A stretch of DNA of 30,753 bases, taken from the NCBI GenBank assembly GCA_964588705.1, contig CAZPQV010000024.1, positions 1 to 30,753 on the forward strand, read 5' to 3'. Shown one piece after another: positions 16,034-24,426 of this stretch. The notes under the pieces were generated by a model. It was not told the DNA's origin, did no database searches, and worked only from the letters and a program-made list of their open reading frames with translations. Each line of letters begins with the position of its first letter. The first letter of the stretch is position 1. This DNA comes from CAZPQV01 sp964588705. GTDB lineage: Bacteria; Bacteroidota; Bacteroidia; Flavobacteriales; Weeksellaceae. The translations under genes were made by a program, and so were the position numbers.

Positions 16034-17118
16034 TACACCGAAAGATCTATTTTTTCTTCAATTGGGTCGTCATCCGGAAGTTTCAGTGGCGGGGTATCGT
16101 CCTCAGAAAACTCGTCTCTGTAAACCTGAATCAGAAGTAAAGTCATCGAAACTAAAATCGGCCCAAAAATCAAGCCCATAAAACCAAAAACGTTTATCCC
16201 CATAATAATTCCAAAAACGGTATTTAATGGATGAATGTTTTCAAGCTTTTTTAATAGTGTGAATCTCAATATGTTATCGGTAAGGCCAACCACGATTAAT
16301 CCGTAAAGCAGAACGCCGATTCCGGCACCGCTGTTTCCTTCAGCAATCATGAAAATTCCAATCGGAACATAAATTAAAGCTGCTCCAACAATCGGAATCA
16401 TCGAAGCAACGGCGGTAAGTGCAAACAACAAAATTGGACTTGGTGCACCAAAAATCAAATATCCAATTAATGCAACAATTCCCTGTCCTAAAGCTACCAC
16501 AGGAATTCCGATTGCATTGGCCATCACCAGTTTTCTGAATTTTTCGCCAATCATATTGATATTTGCCCGTTTCAAAGGCGCGGCAGAAGAAATCAGCCTT
16601 TCGAAAAGTCTCGGTCTTTCAAGCATAAAATACAGCATGAAAAACATGGAAGCGACAATCGTAATCGTATTGAAAGTGCTGCTAACCGCCGAAGTAGAAA
16701 ACTTTGCGGCCATATCTTTCACCTTGTCAACATTCTCTTTTGTGATGATATCAATATTGAACTGTGTGTAAATGAAATCCTTTATTTTATCGATGAAAAC
16801 TGCAAATCGTGCAAGGTATTCCTTAGAATCGCCGAGTCTTTCAAATAACATATCCACCAACAGATAAACCGGAATAATGAGAACCACCAAACAGACTAAA
16901 ATAATGAATAAAGATGCCCAAACCGGTTTCCAGCCTTTAGTTTCCTGAAGATAAAAATTCAGTTGTCGGCAAACAACATACAGCGTAAGAGCGCCAAGCA
17001 GCGAAGGAATAAACAAAGTTAAGTTACTGACAATCAATGCTAATAATGCAGTAATAATCAGAATCAGAAAAACCTGCTTTATTTTCGTATTATTTATTTG
17101 TAGGTTTCGGTTTGGCAT
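16033..17118 (-). CDS. AI-2E family (PerM-like) membrane transporter
   Basis: Integral inner-membrane protein of 361 residues from the AI-2E/PerM (UPF0118) family. Hydrophobic segments: two at about 14-35 and 38-50, one at about 65-88, one at about 145-165, then a cluster in the C-terminal half (about 205-330) typical of this family. The conserved C-terminal part includes GQGIVALIGYLIFG, PIVGAALIYVPIGI and GIMMGINVFGFMGLIFGPILV-like stretches (the latter at about 305-325). The C-terminus is acidic. The family name comes from export of autoinducer-2 by one E. coli member, but others move ions such as sodium; the substrate here is unknown. A TATTTTTG box lies 20 bases upstream of the ATG. Confidence 0.9.
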   Translation of the reverse strand: MPNRNLQINNTKIKQVFLILIITALLALIVSNLTLFIPSLLGALTLYVVCRQLNFYLQETKGWKPVWASLFIILVCLVVLIIPVYLLVDMLFERLGDSKEYLARFAVFIDKIKDFIYTQFNIDIITKENVDKVKDMAAKFSTSAVSSTFNTITIVASMFFMLYFMLERPRLFERLISSAAPLKRANINMIGEKFRKLVMANAIGIPVVALGQGIVALIGYLIFGAPSPILLFALTAVASMIPIVGAALIYVPIGIFMIAEGNSGAGIGVLLYGLIVVGLTDNILRFTLLKKLENIHPLNTVFGIIMGINVFGFMGLIFGPILVSMTLLLIQVYRDEFSEDDTPPLKLPDDDPIEEKIDLSV

Positions 17119-17138
17119 ATCTTGGGAGTTAAACTTAT

Positions 17139-17146
17139 CAAAAATA
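17139..17146 (-). promoter_or_regulatory. -7 box (TATTTTTG) for the AI-2E permease gene
   Basis: Exact TAnnTTTG on the minus strand, 20 bases before the ATG at 17118, in the 50-base gap after the upstream membrane-protein gene. Confidence 0.4.
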
Positions 17147-17168
17147 GTTTATTTGCAGATATAACTTG

Positions 17169-17903
17169 CTATTTTTCAGGATTTAATTCAACTTCATTAA
17201 ACACTTTTTTGTAAAGTGCATAAATCATCGGGTTCCAAAACGGTAAAGTAAAAATTGCACCAATAATTGTAAGAACGCCAATGTATTTAAACATGATGGC
17301 AACAATACTGCAAACCAGTATTTCAAGCGGATAAAGTTTCAGAGCTTTCCAGGTCAGTGAGATGCTTTCGAAGATTTTTTTGTCCATGAAGAACATCAGA
17401 GGAGCAGCAAAAAGCGTTATGAATACCCAAACCACACCAAGAATTACCGTTGGCATAGCATAAAGATAAATGAGAAACCAGAACAGATAGAAACAGGTGT
17501 AAATAAAGAAATTAGTCCCAAGATATCCTGCGAAAAGGTCTTCCATTAAAGGTTTTTCTCCGGTATCTATTTTTCTGAACATCTTGTAAAACCCAAGATT
17601 TAAAGGATACAGAAAGACCAAAGCCCCAATCATAATCCAATAAAACGTCATGAATCCCGGAGATTTTGTCATTTCTGCGATAGCCGCTTGATAGACATCG
17701 AACCCCTCTTTCAGTTTATCGCCAAGAGCAAGATATTGTTCAAGAATTCCATATTTTGAAGAAGCATAATAGAAAACCAATATCAAAACAGAAATATAAA
17801 GTAAGCTGTAAAGAACCTGATAAAGCAGCGTTTTCGACCAATATGAAAAAGCATCTTTTAATATGAAATCAATTCCGGTTTTTTGCGGATAATTTTGTTG
17901 CAT
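17169..17903 (-). CDS. Integral membrane protein of unknown function
   Basis: 244 residues with about six hydrophobic segments (roughly 27-47, 83-105, 130-150, 152-172, 195-215 and 215-232) separated by short charged loops such as KMFRKIDTGEKP and MDKKIFESISLTWKAL. The last pattern, a helix with aromatic residues before a membrane span, resembles DUF975-like or glycerophosphodiester-phosphodiesterase-associated membrane domains. I recall flavobacterial relatives being labelled beta-carotene 15,15'-monooxygenase, which the sequence does not support. It is on the same strand as the AI-2E permease gene 50 bases downstream. A TATTTTTG box lies 16 bases before the ATG. Confidence 0.82.
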   Translation of the reverse strand: MQQNYPQKTGIDFILKDAFSYWSKTLLYQVLYSLLYISVLILVFYYASSKYGILEQYLALGDKLKEGFDVYQAAIAEMTKSPGFMTFYWIMIGALVFLYPLNLGFYKMFRKIDTGEKPLMEDLFAGYLGTNFFIYTCFYLFWFLIYLYAMPTVILGVVWVFITLFAAPLMFFMDKKIFESISLTWKALKLYPLEILVCSIVAIMFKYIGVLTIIGAIFTLPFWNPMIYALYKKVFNEVELNPEK

Positions 17904-17919
17904 AAATTTTGTTTAACTG

Positions 17920-17927
17920 CAAAAATA
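17920..17927 (-). promoter_or_regulatory. -7 box (TATTTTTG) for the membrane-protein gene
   Basis: Exact TAnnTTTG on the minus strand, 16 bases before the ATG at 17903. It lies back to back with the plus-strand box of pabB, within a 50-base divergent gap. Confidence 0.42.
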
Positions 17928-17941
17928 AGGTTTAAATACTA

Positions 17942-17949
17942 TATTTTTG
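17942..17949 (+). promoter_or_regulatory. -7 box (TATTTTTG) four bases before pabB
   Basis: Exact TAnnTTTG with four bases (tcct) to the GTG start of pabB. The same spacing as at tsaB, uvrB and sufE supports the GTG as the real start. Confidence 0.45.
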
Positions 17950-17953
17950 TCCT

Positions 17954-18931
17954 GTGAAAAAAGAATTGCACCCGAATTTCGAAAGAATGGATGAACTTTC
18001 CCTACAGAAAGTTCCGTTTTTCTTTATGATAGATTTTTTAATGAAGAAAGTAGAAATTTATCTTGAAAATGAAATTCTGAATTTGGGATTGATGATTGAT
18101 TTTCAGAATATTAAAAAAGAGAAAGGACTATTCGCTCTATCAGAAAATCTTGAACTGAAATCTTTTCCTGAAAGTAAAAAACATTATCAGAAAGGTTTCG
18201 AAAATGTGCAGAAACATCTTAAACTCGGCAATTCGTATCTTACCAATTACACCTGTAAAACTATAATTGAAACCAACTTCAGTTTAGAAGAAATTTTTTA
18301 TCTTTCAGAGGCAAAATATAAAGTTCTTTACAAAGATCAGTTTGTTTTTTTCTCACCGGAAACTTTTGTTGAGATTAAAAACAATAAGATTTTTACGCAT
18401 CCGATGAAAGGAACGATTGATGCTTCCATTGAAAATGCGGTTGAAAAACTGAAGAAGGATGAAAAGGAGAAAGCAGAACATTATACGGTGGTAGATTTGC
18501 TTAGAAATGATTTGAGCATGGTTGCAGATGAGGTGGAAGTAATTGAATTTCAAAGAATTGATTTTATTAAAACCAAGCAGAAAGATCTTTACGCCATGAG
18601 CTCTGAAATCTCAGGAATTTTAAAACCGGAGTTTGAAGGCAAGATTGGAAGTATTATGAAAACGTTGCTTCCGGCAGGCTCCATTTTAGGAGCGCCAAAA
18701 CCTAAAACTCTGGAAATTATTCTTGAGTCTGAGAACTACGAAAGAGATTGGTATACAGGAGTTTGCGGCTGGTTTGACGGTGAGAATCTCGATTCGTGTG
18801 TGATGATCAGATTTATTGAAAACGACAACGGAACTTTATATTTTAAAAGTGGCGGCGGCATTACACACATGAGCAAACTCGAAGACGAATATCAGGAAAT
18901 GAAAAATAAAATCTATGTTCCGGTTTATTGA
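17954..18931 (+). CDS. pabB: Aminodeoxychorismate synthase component I (PabB-like, chorismate-binding enzyme)
   Basis: Converts chorismate and ammonia to 4-amino-4-deoxychorismate in the p-aminobenzoate branch of folate synthesis. It has 325 residues; the chorismate-binding domain is complete but the N-terminal region is much shorter than in E. coli PabB (about 450), as is common in Bacteroidetes. Visible motifs: NYTCKT, the HPMKGTID loop (about 143-150), VVDLLRNDLS (about 179-188), LLPAGSILGAPKPKT (about 238-252), the YTGVCGWFDG segment and GGGITHMS near the end. The start is GTG, chosen because a TATTTTTG box lies four bases before it. It overlaps the pabC-like gene by 17 bases. No PabA glutaminase gene is in the window. 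Confidence 0.9.
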   Translation: MKKELHPNFERMDELSLQKVPFFFMIDFLMKKVEIYLENEILNLGLMIDFQNIKKEKGLFALSENLELKSFPESKKHYQKGFENVQKHLKLGNSYLTNYTCKTIIETNFSLEEIFYLSEAKYKVLYKDQFVFFSPETFVEIKNNKIFTHPMKGTIDASIENAVEKLKKDEKEKAEHYTVVDLLRNDLSMVADEVEVIEFQRIDFIKTKQKDLYAMSSEISGILKPEFEGKIGSIMKTLLPAGSILGAPKPKTLEIILESENYERDWYTGVCGWFDGENLDSCVMIRFIENDNGTLYFKSGGGITHMSKLEDEYQEMKNKIYVPVY

Positions 18932-19541
18932 AAGCATTAAAGTGGAAGACCAGAAAATCTTCCTTCTCGAATATCACCAGAAGCGTGTAAACGAAACTTT
19001 CAAACAGTTTGGTAAAGAGAATTCTATTGATTTGGGCAAAATTTTTAAAGACCTGAACCACGATGAAGACGGACTTTACAAACTGAGAATTGTTTACGAC
19101 CTCGACAGAAATTTTACCACGCAATTAATTCCGTATGCGATTTCGGAAATAGACGATTTTAAATTGGTTGAAAACAATACGATGGATTATTCTTTCAAAT
19201 ACGAAAACAGAAAAGAGTTCGCGATTATGAAAGAAAAAGCGAAATCCGGAGAGATAATCATTGCAAAAAACAACAGAATTACCGATACTTCGTTTTCCAA
19301 TTTATTGTTTCTAAAAGGCAAAGACTGGTTTACGCCTACAACATATCTTTTGAACGGCGTTCAGAGGCAGTTTTTGCTAAAAAATAAAAAGATAAAAGAA
19401 ACCGAAATAACTTTGCAGAACATTAAGGAATTCTCTCATTTTCAGATTATCAATGCGCTGAATGATTTCGACGATATGTTTATTTATCCAATCGAAAAAA
19501 TCGTCAATCTTCCTCTGAGCGATGAATATATGAAACTTTAA
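18915..19541 (+). CDS. pabC: Class IV aminotransferase, probable aminodeoxychorismate lyase
   Basis: PLP enzyme of fold type IV, 208 residues, likely the lyase that turns aminodeoxychorismate into p-aminobenzoate and pyruvate. It is short compared with E. coli PabC (269) and the N-terminal domain is reduced. Lys95 in SFKYENRKEF is the best candidate for the PLP lysine, and the following IIAKNNRITDTSFSNLLF matches the class IV pattern (usually E-x-T/S-x-S-N-L). The role is inferred largely from its 17-base overlap with pabB; by sequence alone it could be another class IV aminotransferase. Its stop lies 5 bases from the stop of convergent menD. Confidence 0.8.
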   Translation: MFRFIESIKVEDQKIFLLEYHQKRVNETFKQFGKENSIDLGKIFKDLNHDEDGLYKLRIVYDLDRNFTTQLIPYAISEIDDFKLVENNTMDYSFKYENRKEFAIMKEKAKSGEIIIAKNNRITDTSFSNLLFLKGKDWFTPTTYLLNGVQRQFLLKNKKIKETEITLQNIKEFSHFQIINALNDFDDMFIYPIEKIVNLPLSDEYMKL

Positions 19542-19546
19542 AAGTT

Positions 19547-21217
19547 TTATTTCAGGAACTCGAAGTATTTTTTCAGGACTTCTGCATTCTGTATTTCCTG
19601 AGTGCAAACTTCCATAATTTTTGGCTGAACGTCCGGTTTAAAGAAATTGTCAAGCACTCTTTCCAAAGAGTTGTCATCTTCAACTTTCACGTATCCGAAA
19701 CCAAAATGTTTTGCGAGATGCTCGGCAGATTTTGTGTGTTTTGTGGCAATAAATTCATCCAGAATATTGCTGTTTGCTTTATCCGGTCCCGGAATAATTT
19801 TGAAGATATTTCCCTCTCCATTATTGAAAATAATTATTCTCGTATAAGGCGGAATATACTGATTCCAAAGTCCGTTAACATCATAAAAGAAACTCAAATC
19901 TCCGGTTACTAAAAGCGTAGGATTTTCATTTTTTATTGCAAATCCCATCGCTGTTGAAGTTGATCCGTCAATACCACTTGTTCCACGATTGCAGTAAATT
20001 TTATTACCTTTAAAATCAAACAGTTGTGCGTAACGGATAGCCGAACTGTTGGAAAAATGAATATTAAAGTTTTCCGGAATTTTCTGAGAAATCAGCCAAA
20101 AAAGATTAAAGTCCGAAAACCCAACTCTGTTGACATATTCAGCATGTTTTGCATCTCTTTTATCGCGAAGCACATCCCAAAGATTAAAGTAAGGTTGAGG
20201 TTCGAGTTTTACAACATTCAGTAATTTGTTGAAGAAAACTTCCGGCTTTGTTTCAATTTTATCGGTTAATGCAAAGTATGTATCGGGCTGCCAAACTTCA
20301 TCAATATGCCAATGATTTTTTGGTTTTGCTTTTCTTAGGAACTGTTTTACCTTTTTCGAAACCACATTTTGCCCAACTGTAATCAGTAAATCAGGTGCAT
20401 ACAATTGATAATCTTCATCAGTAAAAGTGAAAATATAACGGTCGATATGCGTAAAAAACTTGTCATGATTCAAGTTTGAATTTACCTCTGATAGGACCAC
20501 AACCGAATGGTTTTTAACCAATTGCGAAAGTTGACTTTCCAGCTCATTGCTGTAATCTCTTGTGCCTACTAAGATTAGAATTCTCTTCGAAAGATTCCAC
20601 TTTGCAACAAGATTGGTTGGCAGTTCGTAAGGTTTTTTCTGAGCAGTTGTATCAACTTTTGGGAATACCGGAAGTTCAGTCACCAACTCATAAAGCGGCT
20701 CCGAAAGGGGAACGTTGATATGAACAGGACCCTGTTTTTCGATACAAAGTTCGATGGCTTTTTTAATGATATCAAAATTATAATCCTCCGAACCGTCTTT
20801 ATCATCTTCCATCAACTGAAAATCTCCGAAAGAATGCAGTTGATAAAATTCTTTTTGACGGATTGTCTGCCCATCGAAAATATCTACAAAATCAGTTGGT
20901 CGGTCTGCAGTTAAAATTAAAAGCGGAACGTTCTGATAAAATGCTTCAGTAACCGCAGGATAATAATTTGCAGCAGCCGAACCCGAAGTGCATGTAATTG
21001 CAACCGGTTTTTTCTCGCTTTTTGCCATTCCAAGCCCAACAAAAGCAGCACTTCTTTCATCAACAATACTGTACGTATTGAACTCGTCCATCTCTCCAAA
21101 ATGTATTGCCAAAGGCGCATTACGCGATCCCGGAGAAATCACCACATTATTTATTCCGTATTCTTTCAGAAGATATGCCAGAAGTTGAATACTGCGCTTT
21201 GAAGAGAATTTTTTCAT
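19547..21217 (-). CDS. menD: 2-succinyl-5-enolpyruvyl-6-hydroxy-3-cyclohexene-1-carboxylate synthase (MenD)
   Basis: Thiamine-diphosphate enzyme that joins 2-oxoglutarate to isochorismate with loss of CO2, the first committed step of menaquinone synthesis. The length of 556 residues is normal. The N-terminal PYR domain has VISPGSRNAPLAIHF (about 22-36), DERSAAFVGLGMAKS with the catalytic-type glutamate (about 53-67), and LTADRPTD. The C-terminal PP domain has NRGTSGIDGSTSTAMGFA, GDLSFFYDVNGLW and NNGEGNIFKIIPG, which bind ThDP and Mg. The ATG follows a TACCTTTG box by five bases. No other men genes are in the window. Menaquinone is the usual respiratory quinone of this phylum, which fits. Confidence 0.97.
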   Translation of the reverse strand: MKKFSSKRSIQLLAYLLKEYGINNVVISPGSRNAPLAIHFGEMDEFNTYSIVDERSAAFVGLGMAKSEKKPVAITCTSGSAAANYYPAVTEAFYQNVPLLILTADRPTDFVDIFDGQTIRQKEFYQLHSFGDFQLMEDDKDGSEDYNFDIIKKAIELCIEKQGPVHINVPLSEPLYELVTELPVFPKVDTTAQKKPYELPTNLVAKWNLSKRILILVGTRDYSNELESQLSQLVKNHSVVVLSEVNSNLNHDKFFTHIDRYIFTFTDEDYQLYAPDLLITVGQNVVSKKVKQFLRKAKPKNHWHIDEVWQPDTYFALTDKIETKPEVFFNKLLNVVKLEPQPYFNLWDVLRDKRDAKHAEYVNRVGFSDFNLFWLISQKIPENFNIHFSNSSAIRYAQLFDFKGNKIYCNRGTSGIDGSTSTAMGFAIKNENPTLLVTGDLSFFYDVNGLWNQYIPPYTRIIIFNNGEGNIFKIIPGPDKANSNILDEFIATKHTKSAEHLAKHFGFGYVKVEDDNSLERVLDNFFKPDVQPKIMEVCTQEIQNAEVLKKYFEFLK

Positions 21218-21222
21218 AGGTG

Positions 21223-21230
21223 CAAAGGTA
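21223..21230 (-). promoter_or_regulatory. -7 box (TACCTTTG) five bases before menD
   Basis: Exact TAnnTTTG on the minus strand with five bases to the menD ATG at 21217, another member of the close-spaced group. No clear -33 box. Confidence 0.43.
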
Positions 21231-21275
21231 TGAGTTTTTAGCAGTTAACTAAAATTATTTGTCGACGTAAAAGAC

Positions 21276-21283
21276 TATATTTG
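21276..21283 (+). promoter_or_regulatory. -7 box (TATATTTG) for the 2OG-Fe(II) oxygenase gene
   Basis: Exact TAnnTTTG, 21 bases before the ATG at 21305. A TTTG at 21258-21261 lies 14 bases upstream, shorter than the usual spacing. The box supports the ATG at 21305 over the in-frame TTG at 21281. Confidence 0.48.
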
Positions 21284-21304
21284 TGCGTTAAATTTTTACA
21301 AAAC

Positions 21305-22252
21305 ATGAACAGAATTCCAAGTGTGGACCTGCGTGATTTCCTGTCGGACGATCCGGCACGCAAACAAAAATTTGTAAATGAAATCGGAAAAGCCTACGAA
21401 GAAATAGGTTTTGTTGCACTTAAAGGACATTTCCTTGATGACAATCTTGTAGATGAACTTTACACTGAAGTGAAGAACTTCTTTAACCTTCCGGAAGATA
21501 CCAAAGCAAAGTATGAAATTCCGGGAATTGGTGGGCAGAGAGGTTATGTTGGATTCGGAAAAGAAACCGCAAAAGGTTTCAAAAAAGCCGACCTAAAAGA
21601 GTTTTGGCATTTCGGACAATATCTTTCTGACGACTCAACGTACAAGGAAGTTTATCCGGATAATGTGATTGTGGATGAAGTTCCGGGCTTTAACAAAGCA
21701 GGAAAAGAAACCTATAAGATGCTTGAAAAAACAGGTAAATATGTGCTGAGAGCATTGGCACTTTATCTTGGTTTGGATGAGTTTTATTTCGACAAATATA
21801 TTGCTGAAGGAAACTCTATTCTAAGATCGATACATTATCCACCGATTACTCAAGAGCCCGAAGATGCGGTAAGAGCAGCGGCACACGGAGACATCAACCT
21901 GATTACACTTTTGATGGGTGCACAAGGAAAAGGTCTACAGGTTCAGAATCATGATGGCGAATGGATTGATGCCATTGCTGAACCGGATGAACTGATGATT
22001 AATGTTGGTGATATGCTTTCGAGGCACACCAATAATAAACTGAAATCTACCATTCACAGAGTGGTGAATCCGCCGAGAGAACTTTGGGGAACTTCGAGAT
22101 ATTCGATTCCGTTTTTCATGCATCCTGTAAGCGAAATGAGACTTGATGCTCTTGAAAACTGTGTAGATGAAAACAACCCGAAACTTTATGCAGATACTTC
22201 TGCAGGAGAGTTTCTCCACGAAAGACTTGTGGAGCTTGGGCTGATAAAATAA
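21305..22252 (+). CDS. Isopenicillin N synthase-like 2-oxoglutarate/Fe(II) oxygenase
   Basis: Non-haem iron oxygenase of 315 residues with the DIOX_N domain (SVDLRDFLSDDPARKQKF, GKAYEEIGFVALKGH) and the 2OG-FeII domain. The iron ligands are visible as His194 and Asp196 (AAHGDIN) and His251 (STIHRVV), and the 2-oxoglutarate-binding RxS is Arg265-Ser267 (RYSIPF). The family includes isopenicillin N synthase, gibberellin oxidases and many bacterial enzymes of unknown substrate; nothing here suggests beta-lactam synthesis. The start is the ATG at 21305; an in-frame TTG at 21281 overlaps the -7 box and is rejected. A strong terminator follows. Confidence 0.9.
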   Translation: MNRIPSVDLRDFLSDDPARKQKFVNEIGKAYEEIGFVALKGHFLDDNLVDELYTEVKNFFNLPEDTKAKYEIPGIGGQRGYVGFGKETAKGFKKADLKEFWHFGQYLSDDSTYKEVYPDNVIVDEVPGFNKAGKETYKMLEKTGKYVLRALALYLGLDEFYFDKYIAEGNSILRSIHYPPITQEPEDAVRAAAHGDINLITLLMGAQGKGLQVQNHDGEWIDAIAEPDELMINVGDMLSRHTNNKLKSTIHRVVNPPRELWGTSRYSIPFFMHPVSEMRLDALENCVDENNPKLYADTSAGEFLHERLVELGLIK

Positions 22253-22269
22253 TATTTTCAGTGAAATCG

Positions 22270-22297
22270 AAACGGGCAATTTTGCCCGTTTTTTTAT
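22270..22297 (+). terminator. Terminator after the oxygenase gene
   Basis: A 9-bp stem (AAACGGGCA with TGCCCGTTT) and loop ATTT followed by a run of T, ending at the stop of the convergent radical SAM gene. Confidence 0.85.
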
Positions 22298-23341
22298 TTA
22301 AAATAATTTCAGTTGCTGAGATTTTGTCCCTGTGAAGTTTTCGGAAGAAAGTTTTCTGCGTTCTTTTCCGTGAAAATATTTTCTTTTTCCGAGCGCAAAA
22401 GTCTGATGAATCATTTCAGCAATATTTCCTTCGCCTTTATATCGTTCAAAATATCGCTTTTCTCCAAGATTTCCGCCCCGCATTGAACGGATTAAATTGA
22501 GAACTTTCTGCGCTTTATCTGGAAAATTTGCATTCAGCCAATGAACAAAAACCGGCTCAACAGTATCATTTAATCTTACCAAACCGTAACCGCAGGAATT
22601 GGCTCCGGCTTCTGAAACCGACTTTAAAATACCCAAAGTCTCATCACTCGTTAAACCCGGAATGATGGGAGCAATCATCACATTAACCGGAATATTATTT
22701 TGTGAAAGAATTTCAATGGCTTTAAGTTTATTTTTGGATGAAGAAGTTCGCGGCTCCATTTTTCTTCTTAATTCTTCGTTGAGTGTCGGGATGCTGAATG
22801 AAACAGAAACAAGGTTTTGTTCTGCCATCGGTTTTAGAATATCTAAATCTCTTAAAATCAATGCGTTTTTAGTAATAATACTTACGGGATGACGATAATC
22901 CAAACAAACTTTTAGAACATTTCTTGTAATTTTCAGTTGTCTTTCTATGGGTTGATAGCAATCGGTATTACCGGATAGCATGATGGTTTTCGGAATGTAT
23001 CCTCTTTTCTGAAAGAACTTTTCTAATAATTCCGGAGCATTTTTTTTCACCATAATTTTTCTTTCGAAATCAACACCGGCAGAATATCCCCAATATTCAT
23101 GCGTTGGTCTTGCAAAGCAATATGAGCAGCCATGCTCACAACCCTGATATGGATTTAAAGAATATTCAAAGGGCAGATCCGGGCTTTTTACAGGATTTAC
23201 AATCGTCTTTGGGAAAACCTCTGTGAACTCTGTTTTTGTGGTTTCAAAATCTTCATCTTCAGGCTCATAAGTATATCGGTCGAAACGGTTGATTACGTTT
23301 CGCTGTGCTCCCTGACCTTTAAATGATTTTGGATTTTCCAT
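22298..23341 (-). CDS. PA0069-type radical SAM protein
   Basis: Radical SAM enzyme of 347 residues. The iron-sulphur motif CEHGCSYC (Cys68, 72, 75) has the CxxxCxxC spacing of this superfamily. The preceding NPYQG and the following FARPTHEYWG, and IMLSGNTDCYQPIER, are typical of the PA0069/SplB-related family. Other conserved parts: ITKNALILRDLDIL, VSVSFSIPTLNEELRRKMEPR and MIAPIIPGLTSDE. The reaction is unknown to me; the family is distantly related to spore photoproduct lyase. The ATG at 23341 is chosen because a TACATTTG box lies 14 bases before it and the frame upstream crosses that promoter; the longer form starting at 23413 has no family-like sequence. Confidence 0.88.
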   Translation of the reverse strand: MENPKSFKGQGAQRNVINRFDRYTYEPEDEDFETTKTEFTEVFPKTIVNPVKSPDLPFEYSLNPYQGCEHGCSYCFARPTHEYWGYSAGVDFERKIMVKKNAPELLEKFFQKRGYIPKTIMLSGNTDCYQPIERQLKITRNVLKVCLDYRHPVSIITKNALILRDLDILKPMAEQNLVSVSFSIPTLNEELRRKMEPRTSSSKNKLKAIEILSQNNIPVNVMIAPIIPGLTSDETLGILKSVSEAGANSCGYGLVRLNDTVEPVFVHWLNANFPDKAQKVLNLIRSMRGGNLGEKRYFERYKGEGNIAEMIHQTFALGKRKYFHGKERRKLSSENFTGTKSQQLKLF

Positions 23342-23355
23342 ATAATTATTAAACG

Positions 23356-23363
23356 CAAATGTA
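23356..23363 (-). promoter_or_regulatory. -7 box (TACATTTG) for the radical SAM gene
   Basis: Exact TAnnTTTG on the minus strand, 14 bases before the chosen ATG. A TTG (plus-strand 23386-23388) lies 22 bases upstream, a good -33 spacing. The promoter sits just after the terminator of the clpC unit. Confidence 0.52.
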
Positions 23364-23409
23364 GTTCCAGATATGCCAACAAAAACAAGTTTTGAGCATA
23401 CAGTTTTCC

Positions 23410-23440
23410 ACAAAAAAACCTGTTCGGCATGAACAGGTTT
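23410..23440 (-). terminator. Terminator of the clpC-oxidoreductase unit
   Basis: A 10-bp perfect stem (23416-23425 with 23431-23440), a 5-base loop, and a run of seven T on the minus strand, 21 bases after the stop of the Gfo/Idh gene. Confidence 0.83.
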
Positions 23441-23461
23441 AGTATTAATTTATTTTTAAAG

Positions 23462-24421
23462 CTATAATGAATTGTAGATTTGCTCTATTTTGCTAACAAT
23501 GTTCATGCTTTCTGAAATTCCGTTTAAACTGTAATTTTTACAATTTTCATTAACGTAGTTCAGATTGTCTCTTAGGTTTGAGAGATTATCGGTTTTACCA
23601 ATCAGGTAATCATTAATATCAAAATTCTTGATATTACAATATTCAACCTCATCAAAATATTGTCCTGAAATTTTTAAAGTTCCATTTTCAGCAATGATGG
23701 TGAGTGAGCTTTCAAAATTACGGTCGTAAACTGCTGTGGAAAAATTTAGAACGCCAATGGTTTCTTTATTTTTTAATTCAAAAGTTACCGTTCCGGTATC
23801 TTCAATTTCAATTAATGATTTGTGTTTTAGGGTTTTAGCAACTACATTTCTGATTTCGATGTCACCAAACGCCCACATTATCAAATCAACGAAATGAAAA
23901 AACTGTGTGTAAAGAGTTCCTCCATCTTTATCTTTAGTCCCTTTCCATGAATCCTTTTGATAATATTTTTCATTCCTCGACCAAAAGAGATTAGACTGTA
24001 TGAAATAGATTTCCCCTAAAATATTTTTATCGATAATGTCTTTGAGAAAGGTTGCAATTGGTGATTTTCTGTTTTGATTGGAAAAGAAAATCTGCTTCTT
24101 ATTTTCGTAAGAAATCTTTTGCAGCTCTTCAGTTTGTTTTTTTGTAAAGCAATAGGGTTTTTCAAGAAAAATGGTATAACCATTTTCCAACAGTTTTTTT
24201 GCAGAATGAAAATGATCCGAGTTTGGTGTAGAAATTATAACAACATCTACGTTTCTTGGTTTCTCAAGGAAAAAATCCAGACACTGAAAATATTCAATGT
24301 CCGGACTGTTGATTTCATTTTTATCAATAATTGCAGTTACAGTTGCATTGGGATTGCTGAGGATTACCTCATGATGCTTCTTTCCCATAAAACCGTATCC
24401 TAAGATCGCATAATTTATCAT
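23462..24421 (-). CDS. Gfo/Idh/MocA family oxidoreductase
   Basis: NAD(P)-dependent sugar oxidoreductase of 319 residues. The Rossmann fingerprint is ILGYGFMGKKH (residues 6-16), followed by VVIISTPNSDHF (about 59-70) and the family EKP in FLEKPYCFT (about 89-97). The C-terminal alpha/beta domain has FWSRNEKYYQKDSWKGTKDK and GGTLYTQFFHFVDLIMWAFG, with the histidine of the GGxxxxxxxH pattern common to WlbA/WbpB-type enzymes that oxidise nucleotide-linked sugars of surface polysaccharides. The substrate is inferred only. It begins 5 bases after clpC and probably shares its transcript. The glycosyltransferase cluster beyond clpC is a plausible functional partner. Confidence 0.88.
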   Translation of the reverse strand: MINYAILGYGFMGKKHHEVILSNPNATVTAIIDKNEINSPDIEYFQCLDFFLEKPRNVDVVIISTPNSDHFHSAKKLLENGYTIFLEKPYCFTKKQTEELQKISYENKKQIFFSNQNRKSPIATFLKDIIDKNILGEIYFIQSNLFWSRNEKYYQKDSWKGTKDKDGGTLYTQFFHFVDLIMWAFGDIEIRNVVAKTLKHKSLIEIEDTGTVTFELKNKETIGVLNFSTAVYDRNFESSLTIIAENGTLKISGQYFDEVEYCNIKNFDINDYLIGKTDNLSNLRDNLNYVNENCKNYSLNGISESMNIVSKIEQIYNSL

Positions 24422-24426
24422 CAGGA

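Noticed and set aside
16033..17118. Quorum sensing locus (AI-2E permease next to a DUF3820 protein)
   Set aside because: Both names derive from single characterised members of broad families; no luxS or sensor gene is present.
21281..21304. In-frame TTG extension of the oxygenase gene
   Set aside because: It would start inside the TATATTTG box and adds residues unlike the family; the ATG at 21305 is better.
21305..22252. Beta-lactam biosynthesis suggested by the isopenicillin N synthase resemblance
   Set aside because: The resemblance is to the general 2OG-Fe(II) fold; no ACV synthetase or related gene is nearby.
23218..23250. CTCTGTG-like words inside the radical SAM gene, resembling the element at 1.8 kb
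   Set aside because: On the coding strand these bases encode a stretch that fits the family N-terminus, with no sign of an insertion, and there is no opposed arm.
23342..23413. Longer N-terminus of the radical SAM protein
   Set aside because: The extension crosses a good promoter (TTG, 22 bases, TACATTTG) and reaches the terminator of the previous unit; the ATG at 23341 fits.
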